Source: Alistipes sp. CHKCI003 (lineage in GTDB: Bacteria > Bacteroidota > Bacteroidia > Bacteroidales > Rikenellaceae). Taken from it: a stretch of DNA of 64,000 nt. Location: NCBI RefSeq assembly GCF_900021155.1, contig NZ_FCNT01000100.1:1-64000 (forward strand), read 5' to 3'. Each line of letters opens with the position of its first letter. Within the stretch, counting starts at the first letter, position 1. Positions 10,147-18,631 of the stretch are shown piece by piece. The notes under the pieces are model-generated. The model had not been told where the DNA came from. It made no database searches and was given only the letters and a program-made list of their open reading frames with translations. The translations under genes and the position numbers were made by a program.

Positions 10147-11157
10147 TTACAATATATTGACTTCGGGGTCGATCGCAACCCCGAATCGGTCCCGCACGGC
10201 GGCCTGCACCCGGCGGGCGAGGGCGAGCACCTCGCTGCCGGCGGCGCCGCCCAAGTTGACCAGTACGAGCGCCTGCCGGTCGTGGACGCCCACGCGCCCT
10301 TCGCGGTAGCCTCTGAAGCCGGCCCGGTCGATGAGCCACCCGGCCGCGAGCTTCGCTTCGGCGGGGTCGGCGGCGGGGTAGAGCGGCATGTCGGGATAGC
10401 GCTCCCGCAGCTTTTCGGCCTCGGCGCGGCCGACCGTGGGATTCTTGAAGAAGCTGCCCGCGTTGCCCTGTACGGCCGGATCGGGCAGTTTCGAGCGGCG
10501 GATGGCGCACACCGCCTCGCGGATGTTGCGCAGCGTGGCGCCGCCGCGCGCCTCGACCTCGCGGGCCAGATCGCCGTAGCCCAGTGCCGGGCGGGGCGTG
10601 CGGCTCAGGCGGAGCGTCAGGCCCGTGATGATCGCCTTGCCCCGCAATGCGTGCTTGAAAACGCTGTCGCGGTAGCCGAAGCCGCAGTGCCCGGCCGAGA
10701 GGGTGAGGACGTTGCGCGTTTCGGGGCAGAACATCCGCACCGATTCGATCGTCTCCCGGACCTCGCAGCCGTAGGCGCCGATGTTCTGCACGGGGGCGGC
10801 GCCCGCCTTGCCCGGAATGAGCGAGAGATTTTCGAGGCCCCACAGCCCCCTTTCGACGCTCCATTCCACCAGATCGTCCCACTCGACGCCGGCGTCGACC
10901 GCTATTCGCACGCCGTCGCTCTGCTCGCCCAACGGGCGGATGCCCCGGGACGCCGGCGTGAGCAGTGTGCCGTCGTAGTCGCGCGTGAAGAGGATGTTGT
11001 TGCCGCCCGAGAGCACGGTCCATCGTCCCGGCCCGCCGTTTGCAAAGAGTTCCCCGAGGTCGTCTTCGGTCTCGAATTCGACGAGCCGCGCCGCCCGTTG
11101 ATCGACCCCGAAGCTGTTGCGGCCGAGGAGCGACACGTTGTTAAATTCCCGTATCAT
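10147..11157 (-). CDS. murB: UDP-N-acetylenolpyruvoylglucosamine reductase MurB
   Basis: MurB uses NADPH and bound FAD to make UDP-N-acetylmuramate for peptidoglycan. The 336-residue protein is type I: NSFGVDQRAARLVEF, FAD-binding LSGGNNILFTRDYDG, IGAYGCEVRETIESV, CGFGYRDSVFK and NAGSFFKNPTV with the catalytic serine. The ATG at 11157 lies only 4 bp from the junction with the conjugative transposon (core 11161-11170), so its promoter now overlaps the element's left end. It is the first gene of the murB-tilS-holA cluster. Confidence 0.95.
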   Translation of the reverse strand: MIREFNNVSLLGRNSFGVDQRAARLVEFETEDDLGELFANGGPGRWTVLSGGNNILFTRDYDGTLLTPASRGIRPLGEQSDGVRIAVDAGVEWDDLVEWSVERGLWGLENLSLIPGKAGAAPVQNIGAYGCEVRETIESVRMFCPETRNVLTLSAGHCGFGYRDSVFKHALRGKAIITGLTLRLSRTPRPALGYGDLAREVEARGGATLRNIREAVCAIRRSKLPDPAVQGNAGSFFKNPTVGRAEAEKLRERYPDMPLYPAADPAEAKLAAGWLIDRAGFRGYREGRVGVHDRQALVLVNLGGAAGSEVLALARRVQAAVRDRFGVAIDPEVNIL

Positions 11158-11160
11158 ATT

Positions 11161-11170
11161 GCAAAGTTAC
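11161..11170 (-). other. CTnDOT attachment core (GTAACTTTGC) at the chromosome junction
   Basis: On the minus strand the sequence reads GTAACTTTGC, matching the GTAnnTTTGC core recognised by IntDOT. To its left are host genes, to its right the integrase gene 320 bp away. The core also contains TAACTTTG, a -7 promoter box pointing at murB. Confidence 0.8.
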
Positions 11171-11489
11171 TACAAAAAAGTGAAATGCGGAAAGATATAG
11201 TGATAGAATTGAGTTACAAGGGTTTTGGTTGAAGTGGCGATAATCCGTGAAGCCATTACAATCCCTGCCGAAGCCAAATCCTGACGCCGCTACGTTACTT
11301 GTTCGTAACCATGCCCGAAAATGCGACAAACGGGTACGAATAGCGAAACAAGGCTCTAAGGAATAGTGAGTTATCCATAACTCATGCGAAAAATCAGGTT
11401 ACGGAAAAAGATTGCGCCGTTCCTCCCCGTTTTGCGTACCAACACCGGACTCTTCACCAACTAATTTTGAAACCCAAAAATTAAGGACA
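11171..11489. promoter_or_regulatory. Left terminal region of the element with possible integrase arm sites
   Basis: This 319-bp non-coding stretch between the core and intDOT is where IntDOT and accessory proteins are expected to bind. A perfect 8-bp inverted repeat with 2-bp spacer is present at 11367-11384 (TGAGTTAT-CC-ATAACTCA), and a short GTTAC/GTAAC repeat at about 11294-11309. I infer these are arm-type or regulatory sites; their exact function is not shown by the sequence. Confidence 0.45.
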
Positions 11490-12725
11490 ATGAAGAGTAC
11501 ATTTTCAGTAATCTACTACCTCAAGCGTCAGGTAGTGAAAAAGGACGGGACAGTTCCCGTCATGGGACGCATCACGGTGGACGGCAGCCAGACACAGTTC
11601 AGCTGCAAACTGACTGTCGATCCGAAACTGTGGGACACCAAAGGTGGACGTGTCACGGGCAGAAGCACGGCGGCACTCGAAACGAACCGTATGCTTGACA
11701 AGATGCGGGTACGCATCAACAGGCATTATCAGGAAATCATGGAGCGTGACAACTTCGTCACGGCGGAGAAGGTGAAGAACGCCTTTCTCGGACTGGAACA
11801 CCGCTACCACACGCTGATGCAGGTGTTCCGCCAGCACAACGAGGACTACGAGAAGCAGGTGGAGGCAGGCATGAAAGCCAAAGGCACGCTGCTGAAGTAC
11901 CGCACCGTTTACAAGCACATGCAAGAGTTCCTCGACATCCGCTACCATGTGAAGGACATCGCCCTAAAAGAGCTTACCCCGGCTTTCATCTCCGACTTCG
12001 AGATGTTCCTGCGCACGGACAAGCACTGCTGCACCAATACCGTGTGGCTGTACGTCTGCCCGTTACGGACGATGGTATTCATCGCCATCAACAACGAGTG
12101 GCTGACGCGCGACCCGTTCCGCGAGTATGAAATCAAGAAGGAGGAAACAACACGCAGTTTCCTGACCAAAGATGAGATCCGCCTGCTGATGGAGGGGAAA
12201 CTGAAAAACGCCAAACAGGAATTGTACCGCGACCTCTACCTGTTCTGCGCCTTCACGGGGCTGTCGTTCGCGGATATGCGCAACCTTACGGAAGAGAATA
12301 TCCGCACCTACTTCGACGAACACGAGTGGATAAACATCAACCGCCAGAAAACGGGCGTGGTGTCCAACATCCGCCTGCTCGACATCGCCAACCGCATAAT
12401 CGGCAAATACCGGGGACTGTGCGGGGACGGCAGGATATTTCCCGTTCCGCATTATAACACGTGCCTTGCCGGTATCCGTGCCGTCGCCAAGCGTTGCGGC
12501 ATCACCAAGCATATCACGTGGCATCAGAGCCGCCACACGGCAGCCACGACGATATTCCTCTCCAACGGTGTTCCCATCGAAACGGTCAGCTCCATGCTCG
12601 GACACAAGAGCATAAAGACGACGCAGATTTACGCAAAGATAACCAAAGAGAAGCTCAATCAGGACATGGAGAACCTTGCCGCAAGATTGAACGGCGTCGA
12701 GGAATTTGCAGGTTGCACCATCTAA
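11490..12725 (+). CDS. intDOT: Tyrosine recombinase IntDOT (transposon integrase)
   Basis: IntDOT integrates and excises the element. From the ATG at 11490 the product is 411 residues, the known IntDOT length. It has an N-terminal arm-binding domain (1-90), a core-binding SAM-like domain (about 105-210) and the catalytic domain. Visible catalytic residues are Ser259 in TGLSF (replacing the usual first arginine), Arg285 and Lys287 in NRQKTG, His345 and Arg348 in HQSRH, His372 in LGH and nucleophile Tyr381 in TTQIYAKI. The open frame extends 26 codons further upstream without a family match. It reads away from the chromosome junction. Confidence 0.95.
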   Translation: MKSTFSVIYYLKRQVVKKDGTVPVMGRITVDGSQTQFSCKLTVDPKLWDTKGGRVTGRSTAALETNRMLDKMRVRINRHYQEIMERDNFVTAEKVKNAFLGLEHRYHTLMQVFRQHNEDYEKQVEAGMKAKGTLLKYRTVYKHMQEFLDIRYHVKDIALKELTPAFISDFEMFLRTDKHCCTNTVWLYVCPLRTMVFIAINNEWLTRDPFREYEIKKEETTRSFLTKDEIRLLMEGKLKNAKQELYRDLYLFCAFTGLSFADMRNLTEENIRTYFDEHEWININRQKTGVVSNIRLLDIANRIIGKYRGLCGDGRIFPVPHYNTCLAGIRAVAKRCGITKHITWHQSRHTAATTIFLSNGVPIETVSSMLGHKSIKTTQIYAKITKEKLNQDMENLAARLNGVEEFAGCTI

Positions 12726-12736
12726 AAAGAAAAGCC

Positions 12737-13099
12737 ATGAAACGTGACACAATCATCATCGAGGACAAGGCAGTCAGCGTAACCGGTAACGACGTGTGGA
12801 TGACCGCCACCGAAATAGCCGGATTGTTCCATACGACCGTCCCGGCAGTGAACGCCGCCATCAGAGCCGTCCGCAAGTCGGACGTGCTGAACGACTACGA
12901 GGTGTGCCGCTACATGCAGCTTGAAAACGGGCTGCACGCGGACGTGTACGCCCTTGAAATCATCATCCCGGTCGCTTTCAGGGTGAATACCTACAACACC
13001 CACCTGTTCCGCACATGGCTGGTGGGAAAGGCACTCTCACAAGAGAAACGGCAGACATACGTGATGTTCATACAGAACGGAAAAGCCGGGTATTGCTGA
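12737..13099 (+). CDS. RhuM/Fic-N-terminal-like small protein
   Basis: The 120-residue product starts 11 bp after intDOT, in the same transcript. It has a helix-turn-helix-like part (MTATEIAGLFHTTVPAVNAAIRAV), then YEVCRYMQ-LENGLHADVYALEIIIPVAFRVNTYNTHLFRTW, a pattern seen in RhuM/virulence-type and Fic-associated N-terminal domains found on mobile elements. It probably corresponds to the ORF after the integrase in CTnDOT. No catalytic function is evident; a DNA-binding or regulatory role is an inference. A terminator follows. Confidence 0.7.
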   Translation: MKRDTIIIEDKAVSVTGNDVWMTATEIAGLFHTTVPAVNAAIRAVRKSDVLNDYEVCRYMQLENGLHADVYALEIIIPVAFRVNTYNTHLFRTWLVGKALSQEKRQTYVMFIQNGKAGYC

Positions 13100-13120
13100 T
13101 TGCACATACCCCATAAGACA

Positions 13121-13165
13121 AGTAAACGGGTAGCACCACAAAAGGTGTCACCCGTTTACTTTTTC
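13121..13165. terminator. Bidirectional intrinsic terminator after intDOT operon
   Basis: Arms 13121-13137 (AGTAAACGGGTAGCACC) and 13144-13160 pair in 15 of 17 positions around a 6-nt loop and are followed by TTTT; the A-rich flank on the other side gives a T-run for minus-strand transcripts. It separates the plus-strand int operon from the minus-strand HTH gene ending at 13177. Confidence 0.85.
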
Positions 13166-13176
13166 ATGAAACCGCC

Positions 13177-13482
13177 TCACTCCAGCGGCTTGCGGTAGTT
13201 CGCTTCCAGTACCCCGCGCAGCCCCGTTTCCGGGTAAAGCACCTTCCCTCCCAAAAGTATGAAGGGCAACACGCGGTTGTTGCGGTATTCCTGCAAGGTG
13301 CGCCGGCTCACACGGAGCAGTTCCGACACCTCGCCGTCCGTCAGGTAACGTTCCCCGTCCAGCGGAGGACGGTAGCTTTCCAGAAATGCGGACAGCCATT
13401 TCGAGCCTTTGCGCATATCCTGCACCACAGAGGCTATCGGCTCGTCTTCCATCGTAAAAACATCGTTGTTCTCGTTCATCAT
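13177..13482 (-). CDS. Helix-turn-helix (MerR/excisionase-like) DNA-binding protein
   Basis: The 101-residue product has an acidic N-terminus and a helix-turn-helix domain of the excisionase/HTH_17 type in its second half (GERYLTDGEVSELLRVSRRTLQEYRNNRVLPFILLGGKVLYPETGL). Two adjacent ATGs (13482 and 13479) are possible starts; the frame upstream to 13545 overlaps the next gene. It lies downstream of the HTH gene at 13514-13813 on the minus strand, 31 bp apart. It resembles small DNA-binding accessory proteins of Bacteroides conjugative transposons; its exact role is unknown. Confidence 0.8.
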   Translation of the reverse strand: MMNENNDVFTMEDEPIASVVQDMRKGSKWLSAFLESYRPPLDGERYLTDGEVSELLRVSRRTLQEYRNNRVLPFILLGGKVLYPETGLRGVLEANYRKPLE

Positions 13483-13513
13483 AACTTCGGATTCAGTGGG
13501 TGAATAAATCAAA

Positions 13514-13813
13514 TCATCTGCCGTGCGGATAGAGCGTGCCGACAAGCGGTATCAGCCGCTTCACCTCCTCTGGCTTGTAATAGAACCTGCGGTTTATCTG
13601 CGAGTAGCCGATAAGCCGCCTGTCACGCAGCATCTGCAACGTGCGCGGGCTTATTCTCAACTGCCCGCAGACCTCCTCGCCCGTGAGCCATCTTTCCATG
13701 CGCCCCGTGTCGCTTTTGCGCCTCAGGGCGGCGACCTTCTCCGAGAGTGCGCCGAATGCCGCCACCATCATCTCGAAAGTCTTTTTCTCGATAGATACTA
13801 TTTCCATATTCAT
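13514..13813 (-). CDS. Helix-turn-helix (excisionase-like) DNA-binding protein
   Basis: The 99-residue product contains a predicted N-terminal amphipathic helix (KKTFEMMVAAFGALSEKVAAL) and an HTH_17-type domain (RWLTGEEVCGQLRISPRTLQMLRDRRLIGYSQINRRFYYKPEEVKRL). The start MNMEIVSIEK at 13813 is preferred over the upstream frame to 13855. It is transcribed away from xis2c, with a shared control region at 13814-14014 that holds a minus-oriented TACCTTTG box (13839-13832). It is likely a regulator or excision accessory factor. Confidence 0.8.
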   Translation of the reverse strand: MNMEIVSIEKKTFEMMVAAFGALSEKVAALRRKSDTGRMERWLTGEEVCGQLRISPRTLQMLRDRRLIGYSQINRRFYYKPEEVKRLIPLVGTLYPHGR

Positions 13814-14014
13814 GTCATTTAGAGTTTGCCGCAAAGGTAACGAAACGGCATACAAGACGTATCGTTTTCCGCTGAAAGGCTGCCTGTTGCGCCGTTTGAC
13901 CGGGTTACGGAGCCATCTTCCGCAAAAATCTTACGTGAGTCACGTAGTGAGTTGTTAAAGCCCCTTTTGTTTATTGCCGAATTTTGTCGCAGAAACAAAA
14001 AGAAAGGACTGAAC

Positions 14015-14377
14015 ATGAAAGTGATAACAATGGAAAGTTCCGCCTACAAGGAGATGATGGCGCAGATTGCGAACATCGCAGGGTACATCCGCGAGGCAAG
14101 GGACGAGAAGAAACGGAAGCGGGAAACCGAAGACAAGCTGCTTGACACGGCACAGGCGGCGAAGATGCTCAACGTGAGCAAGCGCACCATGCAGCGTATG
14201 CGCACCGACCACCGTATCGAGTATGTGGTGGTACGCGGAAGCTGCCGCTACCGCCTTTCCGAGATACTGCGGCTATTGGAGGACAACACAGTAAGGAACG
14301 AGGAAGGGACAATAGACACCCTGTTCCACAACCACACGCTGCGCACGGGCGGCAAACCAAAAGGAAGGAGGACATAG
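14015..14377 (+). CDS. xis2c: Excision protein Xis2c (HTH recombination directionality factor)
   Basis: The 120-residue basic protein is the first gene of the excision operon. Its HTH_17/MerR-like domain (KLLDTAQAAKMLNVSKRTMQRMRTDHRIEYVVVRGSCRYRLSEIL) follows an N-terminal helix. In CTnDOT the gene at this position, followed by xis2d, orf3 and exc, encodes Xis2c, which with Xis2d and Exc drives excision by IntDOT and activates tra and mob transcription. The symbol rests on gene order and size; it ends 3 bp before xis2d. Confidence 0.82.
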   Translation: MKVITMESSAYKEMMAQIANIAGYIREARDEKKRKRETEDKLLDTAQAAKMLNVSKRTMQRMRTDHRIEYVVVRGSCRYRLSEILRLLEDNTVRNEEGTIDTLFHNHTLRTGGKPKGRRT

Positions 14378-14380
14378 GTC

Positions 14381-14731
14381 ATGGAACTGCTCACACGAAA
14401 CAACTTCGAGGGCTGGATGCAGAAGCTGATGGAACGGCTCGACCGTCAGGACGAACTGCTGCTGGCGATGAAGGCTGAGGGGAAACAGCCCACTATCACG
14501 GAAAGCATCCGCCTTTTCGACAATCAGGACTTGTGTATGCTGCTCCAGATAAGCAAGCGCACGCTTCAACGCTACCGCAGCGTCGGCGCATTGCCCTACA
14601 AGACACTGGGCAAGAAAACCTATTACAGCGAGGAGGATGTGCTGACATTCCTTTCCAACCATATCAAGGACTTCAAAAAAGAAGATATAGCCTTCTACAA
14701 GGCTCGTATCCATAATTTCTTTCATAAATAA
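14381..14731 (+). CDS. xis2d: Excision protein Xis2d (HTH recombination directionality factor)
   Basis: The 116-residue protein has an N-terminal helical part (FEGWMQKLMERLDRQDELLLAMK) and an HTH_17 domain (LFDNQDLCMLLQISKRTLQRYRSVGALPYKTLGKKTYYSEEDVLTFL). It lies between xis2c (3 bp before) and orf3 (20 bp after), the CTnDOT order. Xis2d binds the attachment region and together with Xis2c promotes excision and the expression of transfer genes. It is clearly related to the three other small HTH proteins nearby, suggesting repeated duplication. Confidence 0.82.
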   Translation: MELLTRNNFEGWMQKLMERLDRQDELLLAMKAEGKQPTITESIRLFDNQDLCMLLQISKRTLQRYRSVGALPYKTLGKKTYYSEEDVLTFLSNHIKDFKKEDIAFYKARIHNFFHK

Positions 14732-14751
14732 CCCATTAAAACATTTTTCAA

Positions 14752-16320
14752 ATGGCAAAGAAAAAAGACGAAAAGGACGTGCTGGTAGTCCGTGACGAGA
14801 AGACGGGCGAGATCAGCGTGGTAGCCGGGCTGAATGCAGACGGCACACCCAAGCGTACCCCTGCGAAAGCTGAGAACGCGCAGAGTTTCCTGCAATTCGA
14901 CCGACACGGCGACGTGCTGGACAACTTCTTCAAGAACTTCTTCCGGCAGTGCAAGGAACCCAGCCGCTTCGGTTTCTACCGCATCGCGGCAGACCAAGTG
15001 GATTCCATGCTGGGCGTGATGAAAGACCTGCTTCAGCATCCGTACCAGAACAAACAAATCCTTGCACCGCACAAAATCGACACCTTCCCTTATCAACAGC
15101 AGGTGCAGGAAGAGATGGCGGCACAAAAGACAGAGAAACAAGAACCTCAAAAACAGGAAAACATGGAACAACAGAAAGAACAGCAGGAAAGCCCGCAACA
15201 GACGCAGGGCAGACAGGGCTACCAACCCATCAACGAGAGCAAAATCAACTGGCAGGAGCTGGAGGACAGATGGGGCGTGAAGCGTGACGACCTTGAAAAG
15301 TCCGGAGACCTTACGAAGATGCTCCACTACGGCAAGTCCGACTTGGTAAAGGTCAAGCCCACCTTCGGCGGCGAATCATTCGAGCTGGACGCCCGCCTCT
15401 CCTTCAAGAAGGACGGTGAGGGAAATGTCAGCCTCGTGCCGCACTTCATCCGCAAGGAGCAGAAGTTAGATGAGTACAAGGAACACAAATTCTCCGACGA
15501 TGACCGGAAGAACCTGCGCGAAACGGGCAACCTCGGCAGGGTCGTGGACATTGTGGACAGGGAAACGGGCGAAATCATCCCCTCCTACATCAGCATCGAC
15601 CGCAAGACGAATGAAATCACGGACATTCCGGCAAACAAGGTGCGCATCCCGGAGCGCATCGGCAAGACGGAAATCACCAAACAGGAGCAGGACATGCTCC
15701 GCGCCGGACTGCCCGTGCGCGACAAGCTCATCGAGCGCAACGACGGCAGGAAGTTCGTCACCACCCTTCAAGTGAACGTGGAGCAGCGCGGCGTGGAGTT
15801 CGTGCCGGGAACCGGAAGGTCGCCCCGTACCGCACAGACGCAGGAAGCCAAAGGTGACACCTCGAAAAGTCAGGCGCAAGGCGGGGAAAATGCCGCACAG
15901 ACCAAGAAGGAGCAACGCCGCAACACGTGGATGAACGAGGACGGCAGCATCCGCCCCATCAGCAAATGGAGCGGCGTGAACTTCACCGACAAGCAGAAAG
16001 CCGACTACGTGGCGGGTAAAGCCGTGAAACTGGAGAACGTGACCGACAAGCAGGGCTTCCATGCCACGATGTATATCAAGTTCAACCCGGAGAAGGGCCG
16101 CCCGTACCGCTACGAAACGAACCCCGACAACGCCCAGCAGGTCGCCCCGTCCAACGAGAGCCGCACACAGGTGGCGGTGAACAACGAGGGCAAAACCAAC
16201 GAGGCGACAAAGAACCTGAAAGAGCCTTTGCAGAAAGGTCAGACCGCCCCGAAGGACGACCGCCAGCAACAGCAGCAGGAGAAGCCGAAAAAGAAGAACA
16301 ACAAAGGCATGAAAATGTAA
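14752..16320 (+). CDS. orf3: Orf3 of the excision operon (DUF4099/DUF3945 protein)
   Basis: The 522-residue protein has a DUF4099-like N-terminal part (ESKINWQELEDRWGVKRDDLEKSGDL), DUF3945-like repeats in the centre (FSDDDRKNLRETGNLGRVVDIVDRETGEIIPSYISIDRKTNEI), and a low-complexity Gln/Lys-rich tail. Segments at about 120-155 and 505-515 are charged and probably unstructured. In CTnDOT orf3 lies between xis2d and exc and is not essential for excision. The function is unknown; such proteins accompany topoisomerase genes in many Bacteroidetes elements. Confidence 0.85.
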   Translation: MAKKKDEKDVLVVRDEKTGEISVVAGLNADGTPKRTPAKAENAQSFLQFDRHGDVLDNFFKNFFRQCKEPSRFGFYRIAADQVDSMLGVMKDLLQHPYQNKQILAPHKIDTFPYQQQVQEEMAAQKTEKQEPQKQENMEQQKEQQESPQQTQGRQGYQPINESKINWQELEDRWGVKRDDLEKSGDLTKMLHYGKSDLVKVKPTFGGESFELDARLSFKKDGEGNVSLVPHFIRKEQKLDEYKEHKFSDDDRKNLRETGNLGRVVDIVDRETGEIIPSYISIDRKTNEITDIPANKVRIPERIGKTEITKQEQDMLRAGLPVRDKLIERNDGRKFVTTLQVNVEQRGVEFVPGTGRSPRTAQTQEAKGDTSKSQAQGGENAAQTKKEQRRNTWMNEDGSIRPISKWSGVNFTDKQKADYVAGKAVKLENVTDKQGFHATMYIKFNPEKGRPYRYETNPDNAQQVAPSNESRTQVAVNNEGKTNEATKNLKEPLQKGQTAPKDDRQQQQQEKPKKKNNKGMKM

Positions 16321-16380
16321 TCCCGTGTCCGCCACTGAATCCAAAATAAAATCCAAAGATCAACAAAAAAGCAAGAAAAC

Positions 16381-18468
16381 ATGAAGACAATCATTGCAGA
16401 AAAGCCCTCCGTGGCACGTGAAATCGCCCGCATCGTGGGCGCGACAAAGAGAGAGGAAGGATATTTCGAGGGAGGCGGCTATGCCGTGACATGGGCATTC
16501 GGACACCTTGTCCAGCTCGCCATGCCCGATGGCTACGGCGTGCGCGGATTTGTCCGTGACAACCTCCCGATTATTCCCGACACATTCACGCTCGTCCCCC
16601 GTCAGGTCAGGACGGAGAAAGGTTACAAGCCCGACAGCGGCGTGGTGTCGCAGATAAAAGTCATCAAAAGACTGTTCGACACAAGCGAACATATCATCGT
16701 GGCGACCGATGCCGGACGCGAGGGAGAGCTTATCTTCCGCTACCTCTACCACTATACGGGTTGCACCACTCCTTTCGTGCGCCTGTGGATCAGCTCTCTC
16801 ACCGACAAAGCTATCCGCGAGGGACTGCGGAAACTCGAAGACGGCAGCAAATACGACAACCTCTACCTCGCCGCCAAAGCGCGGAGCGAATCCGACTGGC
16901 TCGTGGGCATCAACGGCACACAGGCGTTATCCATCGCCGCCGGACACGGCACGTATTCCGTGGGGCGGGTGCAGACACCAACGTTGGCTATGGTATGTGA
17001 ACGCTACTGGGAGAACCGCCGCTTTACGTCCGAAGCATTCTGGCAGCTCCATATCGCAACGGACGGTTGCGACGGCGAAGTCGTGAAATTCTCATCCTCC
17101 GAGAAATGGAAAGAGAAAGAACCGGCGATGGAACTATATAATAAGGTAAAGGCGGCAGGTTGCGCCACTGTCACGAAAGCCGAGCGCAAGGAGAAGACGG
17201 AGGAAACTCCCTTGCTCTACGACCTGACCACGCTCCAGAAAGAAGCCAACGCCAAGCACGGCTTCACGGCGGAACAGACGCTTGAAATCGCGCAGAAACT
17301 CTACGAAAAGAAGTTGATAACCTATCCGAGAACGGGAAGCCGCTACATCCCCGAAGACGTGTTTGCCGAAATTCCCAAACTGCTCGCTTTCATCGGCACA
17401 CAGCCCGAATGGAAAGACAAGGTGCGGGCAAAAGCCGCCCCGACACGCCGCAGCGTGGACGACGGCAAGGTGACAGACCACCATGCCCTGCTCGTCACGG
17501 GTGAGAAACCGCTCTTCCTCTCCAAAGAGGACAATACCATCTATCAGATGATTGCCGGGCGCATGGTCGAGGCATTCTCTGAGAAATGCGTCAAGGATGT
17601 GACCACTGTCACGGCGGAATGTGCCGGAGTGGAGTTTACCGTAAAAGGCAGCGTCGTGAAGCAAACCGGATGGCGTGCCGTCTATGGCGAGGAAAAAGAG
17701 GAAATTACCATCCCCGGCTGGCAGGAAGGCGACACGCTGACACCGAAAGGCTCGTCCATTACCGAAGGAAAGACCAAACCCAAGCCGCTGCATACCGAAG
17801 CCACCCTGCTCTCGGCAATGGAAACGGCGGGCAAGGAAATTGAGGACGACGCACTGCGGCAGGCGATGAAGGACTGTGGCATCGGTACTCCCGCCACACG
17901 CGCCTCCATCATCGAAACGCTTTTCAAGCGCGGTTACATGGAACGCTGCAAGAAATCGCTTGTGCCTACCGAAAAAGGTCTTGCCCTCAACTCCGTCGTC
18001 AAGACGATGCGCATAGCCGACGTAGCCATGACGGGCGAATGGGAACGGGAGCTTGCCCGCATCGAGCGCGGCGAGGTGTCCGCCGACGCTTTCCACAGGG
18101 AGATAGAGGCGTACACACGGGAAATCACTTCCGAACTGCTCTCGTGCGACAAGCTCTTCGGCAGCCGTGATTCCGGCTGTGCCTGTCCCAAGTGTGGCAC
18201 GGGCAGGATGCGGTTCTACGGGAAGGTCGTCAGATGCGACAACGCCGAGTGCGGTCTGCCCGTGTTCCGGCTGAAAGCGGGACGCACCCTGTCCGACGAC
18301 GAAATCAAAGACCTGCTCACCGAAGGACATACCAAGTTGCTCAAAGGCTTCAAGAGCAAACAAGGCAAGAGTTTCGATGCCGTCGTAGCCTTTGACGGGG
18401 AATATAACACGACTTTCGTGTTCCCGGAGGCTAAAAAGGGCAAGAAATTTTCAGGACGGAAGAAATAG
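16381..18468 (+). CDS. exc: Exc, type IA DNA topoisomerase (topoisomerase III family)
   Basis: Exc is the topoisomerase III-like protein of CTnDOT that stimulates excision, although its topoisomerase activity was reported dispensable. The 695-residue protein has the N-terminal TOPRIM domain (TIIAEKPSVAREIARIVG, later DAGREGELIFRYLY), the catalytic tyrosine Tyr315 in LITYPRTGSRYIPEDVF, and a C-terminal zinc-binding part (CACPKCGTGRMRFYGKVVRC with CxxC pairs). It is the last gene of the xis2c operon; a terminator lies about 80 bp downstream. Confidence 0.92.
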   Translation: MKTIIAEKPSVAREIARIVGATKREEGYFEGGGYAVTWAFGHLVQLAMPDGYGVRGFVRDNLPIIPDTFTLVPRQVRTEKGYKPDSGVVSQIKVIKRLFDTSEHIIVATDAGREGELIFRYLYHYTGCTTPFVRLWISSLTDKAIREGLRKLEDGSKYDNLYLAAKARSESDWLVGINGTQALSIAAGHGTYSVGRVQTPTLAMVCERYWENRRFTSEAFWQLHIATDGCDGEVVKFSSSEKWKEKEPAMELYNKVKAAGCATVTKAERKEKTEETPLLYDLTTLQKEANAKHGFTAEQTLEIAQKLYEKKLITYPRTGSRYIPEDVFAEIPKLLAFIGTQPEWKDKVRAKAAPTRRSVDDGKVTDHHALLVTGEKPLFLSKEDNTIYQMIAGRMVEAFSEKCVKDVTTVTAECAGVEFTVKGSVVKQTGWRAVYGEEKEEITIPGWQEGDTLTPKGSSITEGKTKPKPLHTEATLLSAMETAGKEIEDDALRQAMKDCGIGTPATRASIIETLFKRGYMERCKKSLVPTEKGLALNSVVKTMRIADVAMTGEWERELARIERGEVSADAFHREIEAYTREITSELLSCDKLFGSRDSGCACPKCGTGRMRFYGKVVRCDNAECGLPVFRLKAGRTLSDDEIKDLLTEGHTKLLKGFKSKQGKSFDAVVAFDGEYNTTFVFPEAKKGKKFSGRKK

Positions 18469-18479
18469 TATTAACTTTG
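18449..18479 (+). promoter_or_regulatory. Promoter of the RteR-like small RNA
   Basis: TAACTTTG at 18472-18479 matches the -7 consensus TAnnTTTG, preceded by a weak TTTC at 18449-18452 with 19-bp spacing. Its start site would fall near 18485, and a strong terminator lies about 90 nt further on. Confidence 0.6.
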
Positions 18480-18484
18480 CCACT

Positions 18485-18576
18485 TGTTCAGAGTAATGAA
18501 TTGTTCTTCGATACCGGATTACACTCATACTTTGGATTTAGTGGTGGCACTCGGAGGGATACCGAGTGCCTTTTTC
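18485..18576 (+). ncRNA. rteR: Small RNA RteR (candidate)
   Basis: A promoter box directly after exc and an intrinsic terminator (18546-18570 plus T-run) delimit a transcript of about 90 nt without a convincing ORF. In CTnDOT, RteR is a roughly 90-nt trans-acting RNA encoded just downstream of exc that lowers expression of part of the tra operon. Position, size and signals all agree; the RNA itself is inferred. Confidence 0.7.
18546..18576 (+). terminator. Intrinsic terminator after exc / RteR
   Basis: A perfect 9-bp stem (GGCACTCGG at 18546-18554, CCGAGTGCC at 18562-18570) with a 7-nt loop is followed by TTTTTCTT. It would end both the exc operon and the RteR transcript. Confidence 0.88.
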
Positions 18577-18631
18577 TTCCTTTTCTCAACCGATTATCCC
18601 GTTAAATATCAATCCGCTAAACTCCAAAGTA

